From assembly GCF_028502605.1 (NCBI RefSeq), contig NC_079237.1:62001-126000 (forward strand): a stretch of 64,000 bases of DNA. Direction: 5' to 3'. Below are positions 1-10,460 of the stretch, piece after piece. The DNA comes from Trichoderma breve. Its lineage: Eukaryota > Ascomycota > Sordariomycetes > Hypocreales > Hypocreaceae. The translations under genes and the position numbers were made by a program. Each line of letters starts with the position of its first letter. Position 1 is the first letter of the stretch. A model generated the notes under the pieces. The model saw only the letters and a list, made by a program, of their open reading frames with translations. It was not told where the DNA came from and searched no databases.

Positions 1-1299
1 GGCCGATTACTACCGTGACCGTTGTCGACATGGTGGGATTCTCACCGGGTTTCTGAAATGGTGGTTTAGCAACTCTGTGGCCAGTAACCAATAGGGCCTC
101 CCAGGAAAGTCAAAACGGAATTGGGGACCAGATACAATCGAGGGTGATTTAGACGCTAACGAATTGGCTGAGAATTTGCGCGACCAGGCGGTGGATAACA
201 GTCAACATTTCTTCCGCGACGATCCCTATTACGCATCGCGGGATTATAATTTGGAAGATATAGTCACTCCGTTGCTCTCTCTTGGGAATTGGGGGAGTAT
301 CATGATTCATTTGCGTGGTAATTACGAAGGATTCAGGCTTGCGAGCTCAGAAAAGAAGTTTCTCCGTATGAATGTCGGACGACATGATGTCCCATTTTAC
401 GAAGATGAAACAGTACAAGTACAGCTCAGCTTCTTGGATGCTTTCCTCAAGGGACAAGATAAAGGTGGCTGGATAGATGGTACTAGGCCCCCTGTTGACC
501 TGATTCTGCGCAGAGGTAACGTGGGAGTCAATAATCCGGAAGCTGAAAAGGCATTTCAACGAAGATTCGAGACTGAGTGGCCATTGGCTAGAACGCAGTA
601 TACAAAGTACTATCTGACGCCAGAAGGAAATCTCATCACGACTATTCCTAGTATACACTACAACAGATTGTCGTATCCAGCTCTTGGAAACGTGGAAGAT
701 CCTCAGTTTGTTCACTTTTCAAGCTATCCATTTTCTCAAGATACAGAGATCACGGGGTATATTACGGCCCACCTCAATATCTCTGTTACGCCTCTTTCGG
801 GTGGCCCAGTCCCAACAGATATCGACCTCTTTTTGACACTACGGCACTTTGGTCCCAATGGCAAGGAGATCCACTACACTGGCATCACTGGCGAGCCGGT
901 GCCATTGTGCAAAGGTTGGCAGCGGGTAAGTCTTCGCAAGGTTAATGACAAGCACCCACGACACAGAGAATGGCTTCCATATAGAGATTATATCTCGTCG
1001 GATGTTTTGACCGTCATTCCAGGCGAGGTGTATCCCGTGGATGTTGAGGTTTGGGCCACCACTGTGATGGTTGAGAAGGGTGAGTACCTTGTTTTTGAGG
1101 TCAGCAGTGGCGATACTCAGGGAGGAGGTCTATTCAACCATGACTTGAATGAGAGGTAAGCTGAGACTGATCAACTGCCTATATGTTGATACAGCTGATG
1201 TCTAACAATTACAGGTCCTATGAGAGGTTTGCTGGAAACAACCATATTCATTTTAGCTCTGAGTTTATAAACTCTATTACCCTGCCAGTTATTCCCTAA
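1..1299 (+). pseudogene. CocE/NonD-family (X-Pro dipeptidyl-peptidase S15-like) hydrolase, 3' part, with in-frame stop
   Basis: The reading frame is open from base 2 and continues to 1299, but a TAG at 92-94 interrupts it between SNSVASNQ and GLPGKSKRNWGPDT. Both flanks look like ordinary coding sequence of this alpha/beta-hydrolase family: WGPDTIEGDL, and a C-terminal beta-sandwich region around RGNYEGFRLASS, DPQFVHFSSYPF and EVSSGDTQGG. I see no GT-AG intron that would remove the TAG without also removing the well-formed FLKWWFSNSV segment. A 59-nt intron at 1156-1214 (GTAAGC...TTACAG) joins to a last exon ending ITLPVIP. The N-terminal catalytic part lies outside the window. Either the allele is a pseudogene or the TAG is an assembly error. 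Family members hydrolyse esters or peptides; the substrate here is unknown. Confidence 0.65.
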
Positions 1300-2051
1300 G
1301 GCTAAATAATGGAATCAAAACTTTTTAAATCGAAGCATCTGAACCCAATAATAGTTTTGCGACAACATTTAGAAAGGGTGCCAATAGACGCAACAGATTA
1401 AACGATTTATTGATGCAAACAAGCTGTGCTAAGTGCTAGTCTTTTCAGCAGCGTATTATAGAATCCTGCCACAGTTATAGTATACATATTGCAACTTGGC
1501 CCTTTGTACATAACATGATGCTTGATATGTTCGGCTAGGTATTTTCAGTCGTCGCCGAGGTGTGCCCAACGAATGTTGTCCTTAAGCCTAGAGACTATAG
1601 AATGAGACGAGCGTGGTAAATGCTAGGCTTAGTAAACCTGTCTATTTTGGATATAGGTTTCGATATAACACCTATACTCTTTGTGCTTTGACTCTCCAAA
1701 ATACTTCTCAAGAGGAGACCGTTTCGATGGTATGCCATTTACCTATCTACGTCTCTAGTCTCGGCCTTAAGGTTCTTGGTTCTCCATACTACCCGCAAAC
1801 CGCCACCGGATAGGTTCTCCACCTTGCCGATATCACTACCACTATCCGCTGCTCGGACAGTGGGGGTTGCTTTGTTCCGGTGATCTCGAAGATGGGCGCG
1901 ACAGTTATTCGGCTTTAGGCTCTACGCCGAAACAGGGGCCTTATTGTCACATCATGTATCTGTTCTAACAAGAATAGGTTTAAAACAATAAATATATAGT
2001 AAGGCTAAACATGTGCTTGAAAGTCATCTTGCTAATCCGAACTATCCGATC
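1300..2051. other. Gene-less stretch between the CocE-type gene and the monooxygenase
   Basis: Holds the 3' flank of the hydrolase and the 5' flank of the monooxygenase. A 66-codon open frame at 1613-1813 has no recognisable features and I do not call it. AT-rich sequence at 1980-2005 may be promoter. Confidence 0.5.
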
Positions 2052-3809
2052 ATGGCAATGACTTTACAGAACAAGGATGCAGACGGTGACCGTTTCTGGT
2101 TACCACACCGCCAAGACCTTGCGCCAAAGAAGGGAGCCAAATCACTCAATGTTGGAATCATAGGCGCCGGCATCGCCGGTTTGACGGCTGCTATTGCGAT
2201 GAGCCAAAGTGGTCATGACGTTGAAGTCAGTGAACGAGCAGCCGGACGCGATGAAATAACCCAAGTATTGCGTCATCATGCTAATGACAATTGCCTTTAG
2301 ATTTTCGAACGATCCGAATTTAAGAGTGAAATGGGTGCTGCCATATCTTGTCCACCAAATTCGTTTCGAATTCTTAAGTTCTATGGGATTGACGTCGCTT
2401 CAGCTAGAGGAGGTGAGTATGATAGTGTAAGTAGCATCTGTTAGCTGTGTATTAGGCAAGATGATTCTTCCCAAGCACTTTTCAAAGTCGTTAATCCCAT
2501 ACAGGCGGTATATTATGACTCCAAGGAACCGGGGACCAAAGATTACGTGGACTTTTCGGGCTACCGATCAAAATACCAAGCGCCTTGGGCATTTTTCCAC
2601 AGGGTCGACTTGCACAATGAACTCAGGAGACTCGCAGTCCAGCCTCCGGATGGCGATCGTAAACCTTCAAAATTACGGCTCTCTTCCTCGGTCAAAGATG
2701 TGCAGCTTGATGGTATAATAGTGTTCCAGGACGGCAGAACCATAAAAAAAGATCTGGTTATTGCGGCAGACGGTATCCGCGTAGGTATCTCCAATTACAT
2801 ATCAACTATCATCTATCTAATACTAATTGTTTTCGATCCAAAGTCTGCCTTTTTATCGCAAGTGGTTGGACATGACGTCTACCCTGAGCACTACATGTCT
2901 ATGATTCGATTCCTTATTCCCTCGCATGAGTTTCTGAGCTTGCCCGAAGCTCGCTGCCACTTTGAAAGCGGCATGACATCACTTAATATTGTCAAAGGTG
3001 GTAACAAGAGCATCGTGTTTTATCCTTGTAGGGAGTATGTCGCCGACAATTGCTCAGCATGAAGGTCGCTAGAGAATCCCCTGCGCTGACACTATAATTT
3101 TAGGGGAACACTTCTGAACGTTGGCGTTCTCACCCCACCGGAAGTGTGCAAGAGTGCTGACGGAGATGATCTGCCTCTAACCCAAGACCTAATCGACAAT
3201 GCCACTGAAGATTTTCATAGCGTGTATAATGGGCTCTACAGGCTCAAGGATACATTTGGCCAGTGGAAGCTTTTCAGGAGAGCGCCACTGAGTATCCTAG
3301 CAAAGGGGAAAATCGTGCTAATTGGAGATGCTGCCCACCCTATGCCACCCTGTCAGTTTATCATCATCACTCAACATGGCTAACGGGTACAAATTAAAGA
3401 CTAACTCTGTTCTTAAAAACAACAGTACGAGCACAAGGTGCAGCCGCTGCCATCGAGGATGCTGCGGCTCTGGGTGTACTCTTCTCCGACCTTGAATCCG
3501 CCAACGAAGTACCTGATCGACTGGAAGCTTTCAACAAGCTTCGCGTCCGAAGAGTTGGAGGAACTCAAGTTTTGTCATCATTGCACGAATGGGATCCGCT
3601 AAAACTTCCACAAGAGCACACAAAGTATTTTGATGGGAAAGTACCATGTTAGTCTCCTCTATTTTAACCCAACCGATACTCGCAATGGTTCATTAATACA
3701 CCAGGCAGATACGCATCAGGAAATTGACGATTGGTTTTATGACTATAACCTCATTACCAAAGCCCTAGAAGTCTTACAAGAATGCCAGATATCTAAAGAG
3801 CCTAATTGA
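2052..3809 (+). CDS. FAD-dependent monooxygenase (salicylate hydroxylase-like)
   Basis: Class A flavoprotein monooxygenase, about 455 aa, expected to hydroxylate a small, probably aromatic, substrate with NAD(P)H and O2. The Rossmann dinucleotide motif GIIGAGIAGLTAA lies near residue 35 and runs into a strand ending in acidic residues (VEIFER). The second FAD motif GDAAHPMPP lies near residue 350. The middle DGxR region reads AADGIR. I placed six introns: 2226-2300, 2413-2460, 2781-2843, 3035-3103, 3352-3425 and 3648-3708. All are GT-AG and the seven exons keep one frame to the stop at 3807. The ATG at 2052 is the first in frame; the frame upstream is open only through a GTG. No signal peptide is visible. 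It converges on the amidase, so an aromatic-amide degradation pair is imaginable but unproven. The acceptors of the second and sixth introns (GGCAAG, AGGCAG) were chosen to restore frame and are the least certain points. Confidence 0.8.
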
Positions 3810-4035
3810 TAAAAACAATGACAGTTTGAGGCACCGCGAAGGTCTGGCACCGACAACGTGTCAGTCTGGATCACAGGTTTTGGTACTCGGATATGGAAGA
3901 ACAGGCTTAAGGAGCAACTGAATCATAAAATCGTGGGACTTACATATGGATTCTTTGTGCTAGCTGCGTAGTGATATGGTTATACATATAGCACCCCTCC
4001 ACCTTAGAAGCCGTGCCTCTGATGTGATTTTGGGC

Positions 4036-6065
4036 TCATGCATGATCATCTTGAACGCGGGATGGAACAGCACGTGGTGGAAAGTGGGCTTCGAAAGCAC
4101 TCATGAACTGTAACATCAAGTCCTCCCTACCAGTTTGCGCCATTATACCTAGTCCATATGGTCTCCCGTCTGCTTGGATGACTCCAGTGGGCATCGTTGC
4201 AATTGGGTACCCTATGAATCAATTAGAAGAGCCTTACGGGTTGCCTCGCTGAACCGTACCTGATGCAGCCGACATGAACACCATAAGGCTATCCATTGGA
4301 AATGCGAGTATATTCAAATTTTCCTCTCGAAATAGTTTGTCTATCCCGTTTTCTTTTGAGACTGTCTTAATCCGCTCCTTGACACCCTCATAAATCTCTC
4401 GCGTGGGGGGATCTCGGGTGGCCTTCAGCAGCTGGTTCTGGTCCGGGTGGCCTTCGATTTGTAATTGCTCGTCAGTATAGTACAAAAAGATTACGATAGT
4501 ACATACCCGCGGGCAGTTCTTTCTGTCGATGGTCCAAGTTAAATTTAATGACGTCTTCTATCGTATTTAAACCTGAAACTTTAGCTTCGTCTAGCCAGGC
4601 CTCGAGTGCTTTTTTGCCTTCGTATGCTTTTAACAGTTAGCATTCAGTCATGGCTGTATCAATGTACCTACATGTAATCACGTCGATTGGATTTTGCCCT
4701 TCATACCACATGTTCGTGGCGAGTGGTATTTCGACCGGATAGGTCACGGATGCTTCGATAGCATGCTTTTTGATACGTTCGATAGCGGTGAAGTAGATGT
4801 CGTTTTTTACAAAGCTAAGTTTGGATTATACTAACGGAATTGAATAACTCACCATTTGCTTCAGTGTACCCTCGTCTAACTGTACAATGTCGGGATGAAG
4901 AGACAATTTGGTAGGGTCAAGAAAGCCTATCCGGAGTGAATCGAAAGTTTTGGTCAGGTATTTCCGATAGCCCTCTTTTGGCAAAAGTATTCGTTTCTCC
5001 TCTGTCAAAGCGGCCTCACTCAGAAGGGCCAAGTCTGATGTCGATCTGGCAAAGCCACTGACAACATCTAGCTCCACGGAGCTTTTGAAAACTCCGTCCA
5101 TATTCACAGTATTAAGCGCAGGCTTGAGGGCATACAAACCGGCTCTGGAACCCGGCATGACTATAGATCCAATCGACTCAGTGCCCAAGGCTAATGGAGC
5201 ATAGCCCGCTGAAACGCCCACCGCAGAGCCTGTCGAAGAACCACATAGGTCCTGACAAAGTATGTAGTCAGCTTGGAGCGTCAAAGGAGGATGAGAGATC
5301 GTACACTTTGCCCTAGGCCACATTCGTCAGGTTTACGAGCAATATAAGCAGATTGTGTTTGTCCTCCAATTGCCGACCATCCGTTCGAATTAGCATCGGC
5401 CCTGCGTGTAGGTCCTGTTAGACTTGTAGGAATACCGGGGCGTTGTGATAGCGCACTTGAAGTTGCAAAATTCCTAAATGTCTCACGTTAGCCAAACGTC
5501 CCACTTACGCAACGATATTACTTTTCTTACGTTCAAATTCGTTTTGCCTAACACGATGACGCCCATTTCTTCCAGCTGGGCATCGCGTCAGAGCTTCCAG
5601 CCCACTCCATGCGATACCTCCATTCACTGACCTTATCAACTATGCCCGCATTTTTGGTCATTATTGAATCCTTCAAGGCAAGACTACCCAATGTTGTTGC
5701 AAGTTCGAGCGAAGGTCTTGTTGCAATGGCATCCTGTATAAAGTTAATGATTTCAGATTGTAATGTAACGCCTCAGAACGACAGACTTTGATGAGTATTG
5801 GTATACCGTGGAACGGGCTCCGAATAAGACCTGCCGCTCGCTCACGGTCAAGCTGTGCTGAGCGCTCCATTAAAATGCGGTTTGGAACGATTGAGATCAT
5901 GGCATTCAGTTTTGCGCCCTGCTGATCATGTTTGCTGATTTGTGCAAGACATGCCTGGACCAACTCGACGCTGGTGAGAAGACCAGCCTCAAACTTTTTC
6001 TGCAATCCTGCAGAGTCCAGACTTAGCAGTTCAGCGGTTGATAATCTTGCAGCCATCTTGACCAT
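4036..6065 (-). CDS. Amidase signature (AS) family amidase
   Basis: About 540 aa, nine exons. The AS catalytic elements are present: a Lys in PFHGIPILIKD, a cis-Ser region CGSSTGSAVG (the usual first Gly of GGSS is Cys) and the nucleophile region GTESIGSIVMPGS. The C-terminal exon reads GYPIATMPTGV..GRPYGLGIM, typical of fungal members. It hydrolyses carboxamides to acid plus ammonia; the substrate is unknown. Introns, on the minus strand: 5786-5734, 5631-5576, 5530-5482, 5304-5252, about 4852-4815, 4671-4627, 4506-4452 and 4259-4212. The fifth is problematic: GTGAGT at 4852 is a perfect donor, but the nearest acceptor (TTAG, exon from 4814) leaves the frame one base out at an A6 run (4803-4808 on plus). 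An in-frame alternative acceptor farther down would delete the credible segment NDIYFTAIERIKKH. Start ATG at 6065 or 6056. No signal peptide is visible. Confidence 0.75.
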
Positions 6066-6787
6066 AAAGTTGAGTAATGGTGAAAGAAAACACCACGGGG
6101 TAAACTTAATGTTAAGTGAGCTTTTCAAGGTTGCGGGGTCGTAGATTTTTGAAGTCCGTACATGTAGATAGATGTATGCAGTCAAGCACAGATGCACTGG
6201 CCATTATGTTACGAAAACTCCAAATTTCCCCGAGCCTGCCAAGTTTTCCGACACAATGTCTTTGTCTACAGCTAGTGAATCACTGGTCCTCGTTCTCCCA
6301 ACAAACGTCTCTCGCCAAATTGTTTGCAAAGTTGGCCAATAAGATAAAACCACGTTGAACGCCGCATGCCTCTCAATGGCGAGAATGAGTTGCGGGCGGG
6401 TGCAGCAAAGGCTCGTGCACAATTCACAACATGCCCTGATGGTGCCCAAAGCATCTGCGTAATGGAATGCTGCAGCTCTTTTCGAGGACGACCTTGAAAC
6501 TTTTGCTGTTTTATCCCCCCCTCCCAAACTAGCAATCATACGCCTAACGCCATGACCATGGCGATCTAATTGTCTTTCTTTTCTCTTCAGCACGATGAGA
6601 AGTGGTATAAAGAAAAGTCTCATAGACCCTTGTGCAATCCCCTAGAGTTTTAGAAAAGAGCAACTTGAATCTAATAGCTAGCAAACGACTTTGTCGTGAG
6701 CGACGTTTGAGAGCTTGGCTCTACACCCACAATCGAGAAGAACAAGTTTACGCTGATTAAAACAGATCCTGTACTTTCAATATCTGA
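6066..6787. other. Amidase upstream region with possible decayed coding sequence
   Basis: No gene I can support. Short plus-strand open pieces such as NAAALFEDDLETFAVLSPPL (about 6458-6517) look more protein-like than random sequence but are broken by stops. The open frames on the opposite strand (6204-6623) are not recognisable. This may be the degraded 5' part of the fragment that follows. Confidence 0.3.
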
Positions 6788-7185
6788 GGGGTTAGACGAC
6801 AAGCAAAAAGTTGCAAGCCTTTTGCTCTACGAGCGGCTACCACTGTCAATGAAGCACTTGGTGCACATGGAATCCAGTTTTTAATACCACAGTACGCCAG
6901 CGACTTCTCTCGTAATCTTTTTGCGCAATCTACGCCAAGGATCGAAGACGACATCCTGAATCCCCTAATCACGCAGGAGAAAGCCCTGCTCGCCTACAGC
7001 TCACCTCAATCGATCACATTCGGTAAGAGATCATCCTGACCTGCATGGATTAAGCCTTTCAAACTTTACAGACGCAACTGAAGTTCATGTGGGGAGCAAA
7101 ATGTTCAAGTGAGCCCTCGTGAGAGTGCTGAGCTGAGCAAAATAAAATAATAATGGTTCAAGTACGACGAGGGTGTGTTTTAGTC
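6788..7185 (+). CDS. Possible 3' end of an unrecognised gene (three exons)
   Basis: An open frame without an ATG runs from just after a TGA at 6785-6787 and reads as plausible protein (ALRAATTVNEALGAHGIQ, IPQYASDFSRNLF). It ends at a clean intron 7023-7071 (GTAAGA...TTTACAG, 49 nt). A short exon 7072-7108 and a second intron 7109-7164 (GTGAGC...TTCAAG, 56 nt) lead to YDEGVF and a stop at 7183. Both joins keep the frame, which is unlikely by chance. The IPxxYxSD-like stretch faintly recalls NmrA/isoflavone-reductase proteins, but I do not assign a family. The 5' part was not found and stops lie upstream, so this may be a truncated or dead gene. It is also easily missed because the opposite strand has an open frame over the same bases. 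Confidence 0.35.
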
Positions 7186-7633
7186 AAAGTATTGCGCTGC
7201 AAGGTTCTGATGCCGCGACTGTCGATATTCGTCATTTACCTTGCCGTGAGGCTGTGATGCAGGCGTTGCTATGGTAGACCTAAAAATGCGGCATAGAGAA
7301 TGACGAGGCTTGCTAGCTTTTTTTACATTAGCGCCACAACGTACTGCTTGGCTCAATGACAGTTATTAGTATTAGAGTCGTAATCCTAGGGTGGCTCATT
7401 TCGACAGTGTCCCTATATCAGCGATCTTCCATAAGCGACTTTCGGCAAAAGAAGCGATTTGCGGCAAGGCTTAACTAAGTTGTAGCCTGTTGGTAAATAT
7501 ATAGGTTGTAGTTGGTAGTTATTATATCGTTTTCTAATTGAGTTTTCAGTCTGCAACATCAGACGCTTAACTATCTCATTGCCCTCAAAACTTCTATTTC
7601 CTGCTCACTTGTCATTTCGCCTCCCCATCACCA
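7186..7633. other. Upstream region of the lactonase-fold gene
   Basis: 448 bases without a gene. A TATATAGG-like stretch near 7496-7505 and pyrimidine-rich sequence near 7600 precede the ATG at 7634. Nothing else stands out. Confidence 0.4.
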
Positions 7634-8976
7634 ATGTTTCACATAATGTTTAACGTAGGCCTGCTGCTTCTTACTGTAGGCTCAGTCTTATCCGCCTCTA
7701 TCAATCACCGGGAATTGTCGATGTTACGCATTGCTCACCAAGAGCGAGGCATCCTCACTTTCTCATTTGACCATAGCAAATCGTCATCCAGAAGTCTAGA
7801 CCTTCTTGGCACAACCCAAGCCGGATTCAGACCAGGCTGGCTGCACTTGCGCGACAATCTGCTTTACTCTGTATCGAGAACGAGTTACCCTAATAATTGT
7901 TCAAGCTCTGGAGGGGTTTTTTCTTTCAATAAAAACACCGAAGACCCTGACGCCTTGAGTTTTGTTTTATCTCAGTCCTCGAATGGTATGGGAGGCGTTT
8001 TTTGCGATGTTGCCAGGGACGGTAGGACTTTATCTGTCGCAAACATGTGAGTATTATATTCTTCTGTCTAGCTAGGAAGAAGCTTTTTTCTTTCTTTCTT
8101 TTCTTGGACTCACTCGTTCGTTTATCTAGCGATGGTTCGACTGTATCTATCTATCCTTTGTCGTCGCATGGCATTATTGGCGACGCTACTTTTGTCTTCA
8201 AGTACAATCTCACCAATCCAGGGCCAGGAACAAACGAGTCGCAGATCCAGAGCAATCCACATGCTGCTGCTTTCGATCCTACTGGAGAATACATGATAGT
8301 ACCGGACCGAGGCGCAGATCATGTCTACGTCTACCATATCGACGGACCAGAACGAGTAACTCAGATTAACAACATCACCCTCGAGCCAGGAACGGGACCT
8401 CGCCATGTCACATTCCGAAAGTTCAATCGTACGCGAACATTTATGTATCTTGTTAGCGAGCTGGATAACACGGTCAGAGTATTCGCTCTCGACGGCGTCA
8501 ACAACGATAGCCGTGGCCCTCCACATTCGTCCTTGAGCATCACCCTGGTCCAAATTATCTCAACCCTTGGCCCTGGCTCAAACCGCTCAGAGCCAAACAA
8601 TATCAACCTGGCCGCGGAAGTGGCCCTCTCGAACGATGGGATGTTTGCTTATGTGTCCAACCGTAATACAGTATCGTACAGCACAGACACACTGGCCATC
8701 TATTCAGTCCACCCGGATGAGTTGGAGCATCTGGTCTATATTGGGAGCACCCCAACCTACGGCAAAATTCCAAGACATTTCTCGCTTTCTCCCGAAAATC
8801 GGTTTATTGCAGTCGCCAACGAAGTATCCAACAATGTGATTATATTAGAACGCAACCAAACATCTGGACTTGTGAACTCAATGGTCGGGAACGTGACCCT
8901 GGGTGAGTTTGATGTTACACAAAACAATGGACCGATGGCTGTGGTTTGGGATAGCAACTTCAAAAACTATCTTTAA
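7634..8976 (+). CDS. Secreted lactonase-family seven-bladed beta-propeller protein
   Basis: About 419 aa. The N-terminus (MFHIMFNVGLLLLTVGSVLSA) is a signal peptide. The rest is the YbhE/6-phosphogluconolactonase-like propeller seen in fungal carboxy-cis,cis-muconate cyclases and lactonases: QSNPHAAAFDPTGEYMIVPD, GTGPRHVTFR, YLVSELDNTVRVF, AEVALSNDGMFAYVSNRN and IPRHFSLSPENRFIAVANE are successive blade signatures. One intron, 8047-8129 (GTGAGT...ATCTAG, 83 nt), joins CDVARDGRTLSVAN to IDGSTVSIYPL in frame. Many NxS/T sequons fit an extracellular glycoprotein. Fungal homologues are annotated as muconate cyclases or gluconolactonases without uniform biochemistry, so the reaction (probably lactone hydrolysis or formation) is inferred. 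Confidence 0.85.
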
Positions 8977-9193
8977 TATGTTGAGGAATACATTTGCTAT
9001 AACAAGTTGGGGTTTTGTAAGTTAGTATAGATACAACGTTCTCAGGAGATTAATGATAATTATATAATACGCTAGGATTTATTAACTTAATATAAATTTC
9101 TTGTCTCCATTATAGGAGACAACTTGGCGTTGCTTTGTAACTCACTCAACAATTCGCGTTATCGAAATCACCACTCCGACAACCTCCACAACG

Positions 9194-9635
9194 TTGACAA
9201 TTGATCCTCACTCGTTTTTCTACACGGCGAAGTATTGCCTTTCCTCATCACCTCAGAGGCCTCGTATCACAACACGCGGGCAAAATTCCCTTCCCGTGGC
9301 CCTTGCCAGGCATCCAAGCTGGCTTGCGACAACTTACAGCAAGTATGAACCTGTTACTGAGACTCAAACCGTCCAAACCGATGCAAATATCGGTAGTTAC
9401 ACTTGGAGGAAAAGGGGAAATGCGACACTGGTGATCTGTGTGCAAATATTACTGAGAGATAAGACCACATCCGATATACATCGTTCACTCCAACTATTGC
9501 TATGTCGTTACTGACCCCCAAAGACCCTCCGCTGAGCCTTTTGACCCGGATATGAAAGTGGAAGGTATGATTACAAAGGCTCGCAAGTACTCAAATCCAG
9601 AATGCATATATATTCAGCTATACAACGATCTTTGA
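9194..9635 (+). pseudogene. Decayed coding stretch of unknown family
   Basis: Three plus-strand frames in succession give protein-like text: EPVTETQTVQTDANIG (about 9347-9394), then EEKGKCDTGDLCANITE (about 9404-9454), then YVVTDPQRPSAEPFDPDM ending at a TGA at 9633-9635. I could not join them with canonical introns, and no credible start is visible, so I read this as a frameshifted relic or an unsolved multi-exon gene. The family is not recognised. Confidence 0.25.
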
Positions 9636-10460
9636 TCACACTCTTCTCGCGCAGGCCGGCCGGTTATTTGTGATACCTTAGCTCATGGCCAGGATCAAGA
9701 CAGCCACGGCGGGAACATTCTTTGTCGATCCAGTATCCCTATAGAATCAAGACGATGCAACAAACACATTGTCCGTAACTATCCTCACCTTGTTACTCGA
9801 CCATCTAAACATTGAAGATCAAGAACACCTACCTTGCCCTAATGAGCGCTCTCGTGCAAATTTGTGTCATGACGGTCAAAGTTCGAGATAGATAGAAGTT
9901 CAGATCTTCGCTACGAAAAGAGGAAAAGTCGCACCACTATAGTTTGCCTCCTTCGCTACTCTTGTCCTTGATCCAAACCTCCAATACGCAATTGCTTTTG
10001 TTCTTATCAATTGCCTCTCACGTGGTTCTGGCGCCCTCAGCCACAGTTCCCTCTATTTCCCCGTCTACTGAGCACTCATCTACTGAATCACACCATTTTC
10101 ATTAAAATGGGGAAAAGGTGCGCATCTGCTATTAAGATGACTTTAAGAGTTATTAATCTCGTTGTCATCAATGGTGGAAAGATGGGCTATGTGGCCGACG
10201 CTGATTCTTCCAGCGCCAGGGTGACGAGTGACATATCACACAATAATATCCAGTAGTCATACTTGACAGGCTAAATCTCTAAATTTTAATTTAATCAGCG
10301 GTTACCAATTTCATGCATCTGTGTATTGATTCTGGATTATGAATTGAAAGCTGGGACATAGCATCCCTCTAAACTGGTTACTACGGCTGTACAGGCTCTC
10401 TTATCTTAAGCATAAATGTAACCTCCAGGATGGAATAGATCGTAATATAACTCAGCATAT
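9636..10460. other. Gene-less stretch
   Basis: No supported gene. An open frame at 10011-10256 has no features. The 3' flank of the SGNH gene lies at the right end. Confidence 0.45.

Noticed and set aside
2226..3708. FAD monooxygenase appearing fragmented into several short frames
   Set aside because: Six canonical introns restore one 455-aa frame with both FAD motifs.
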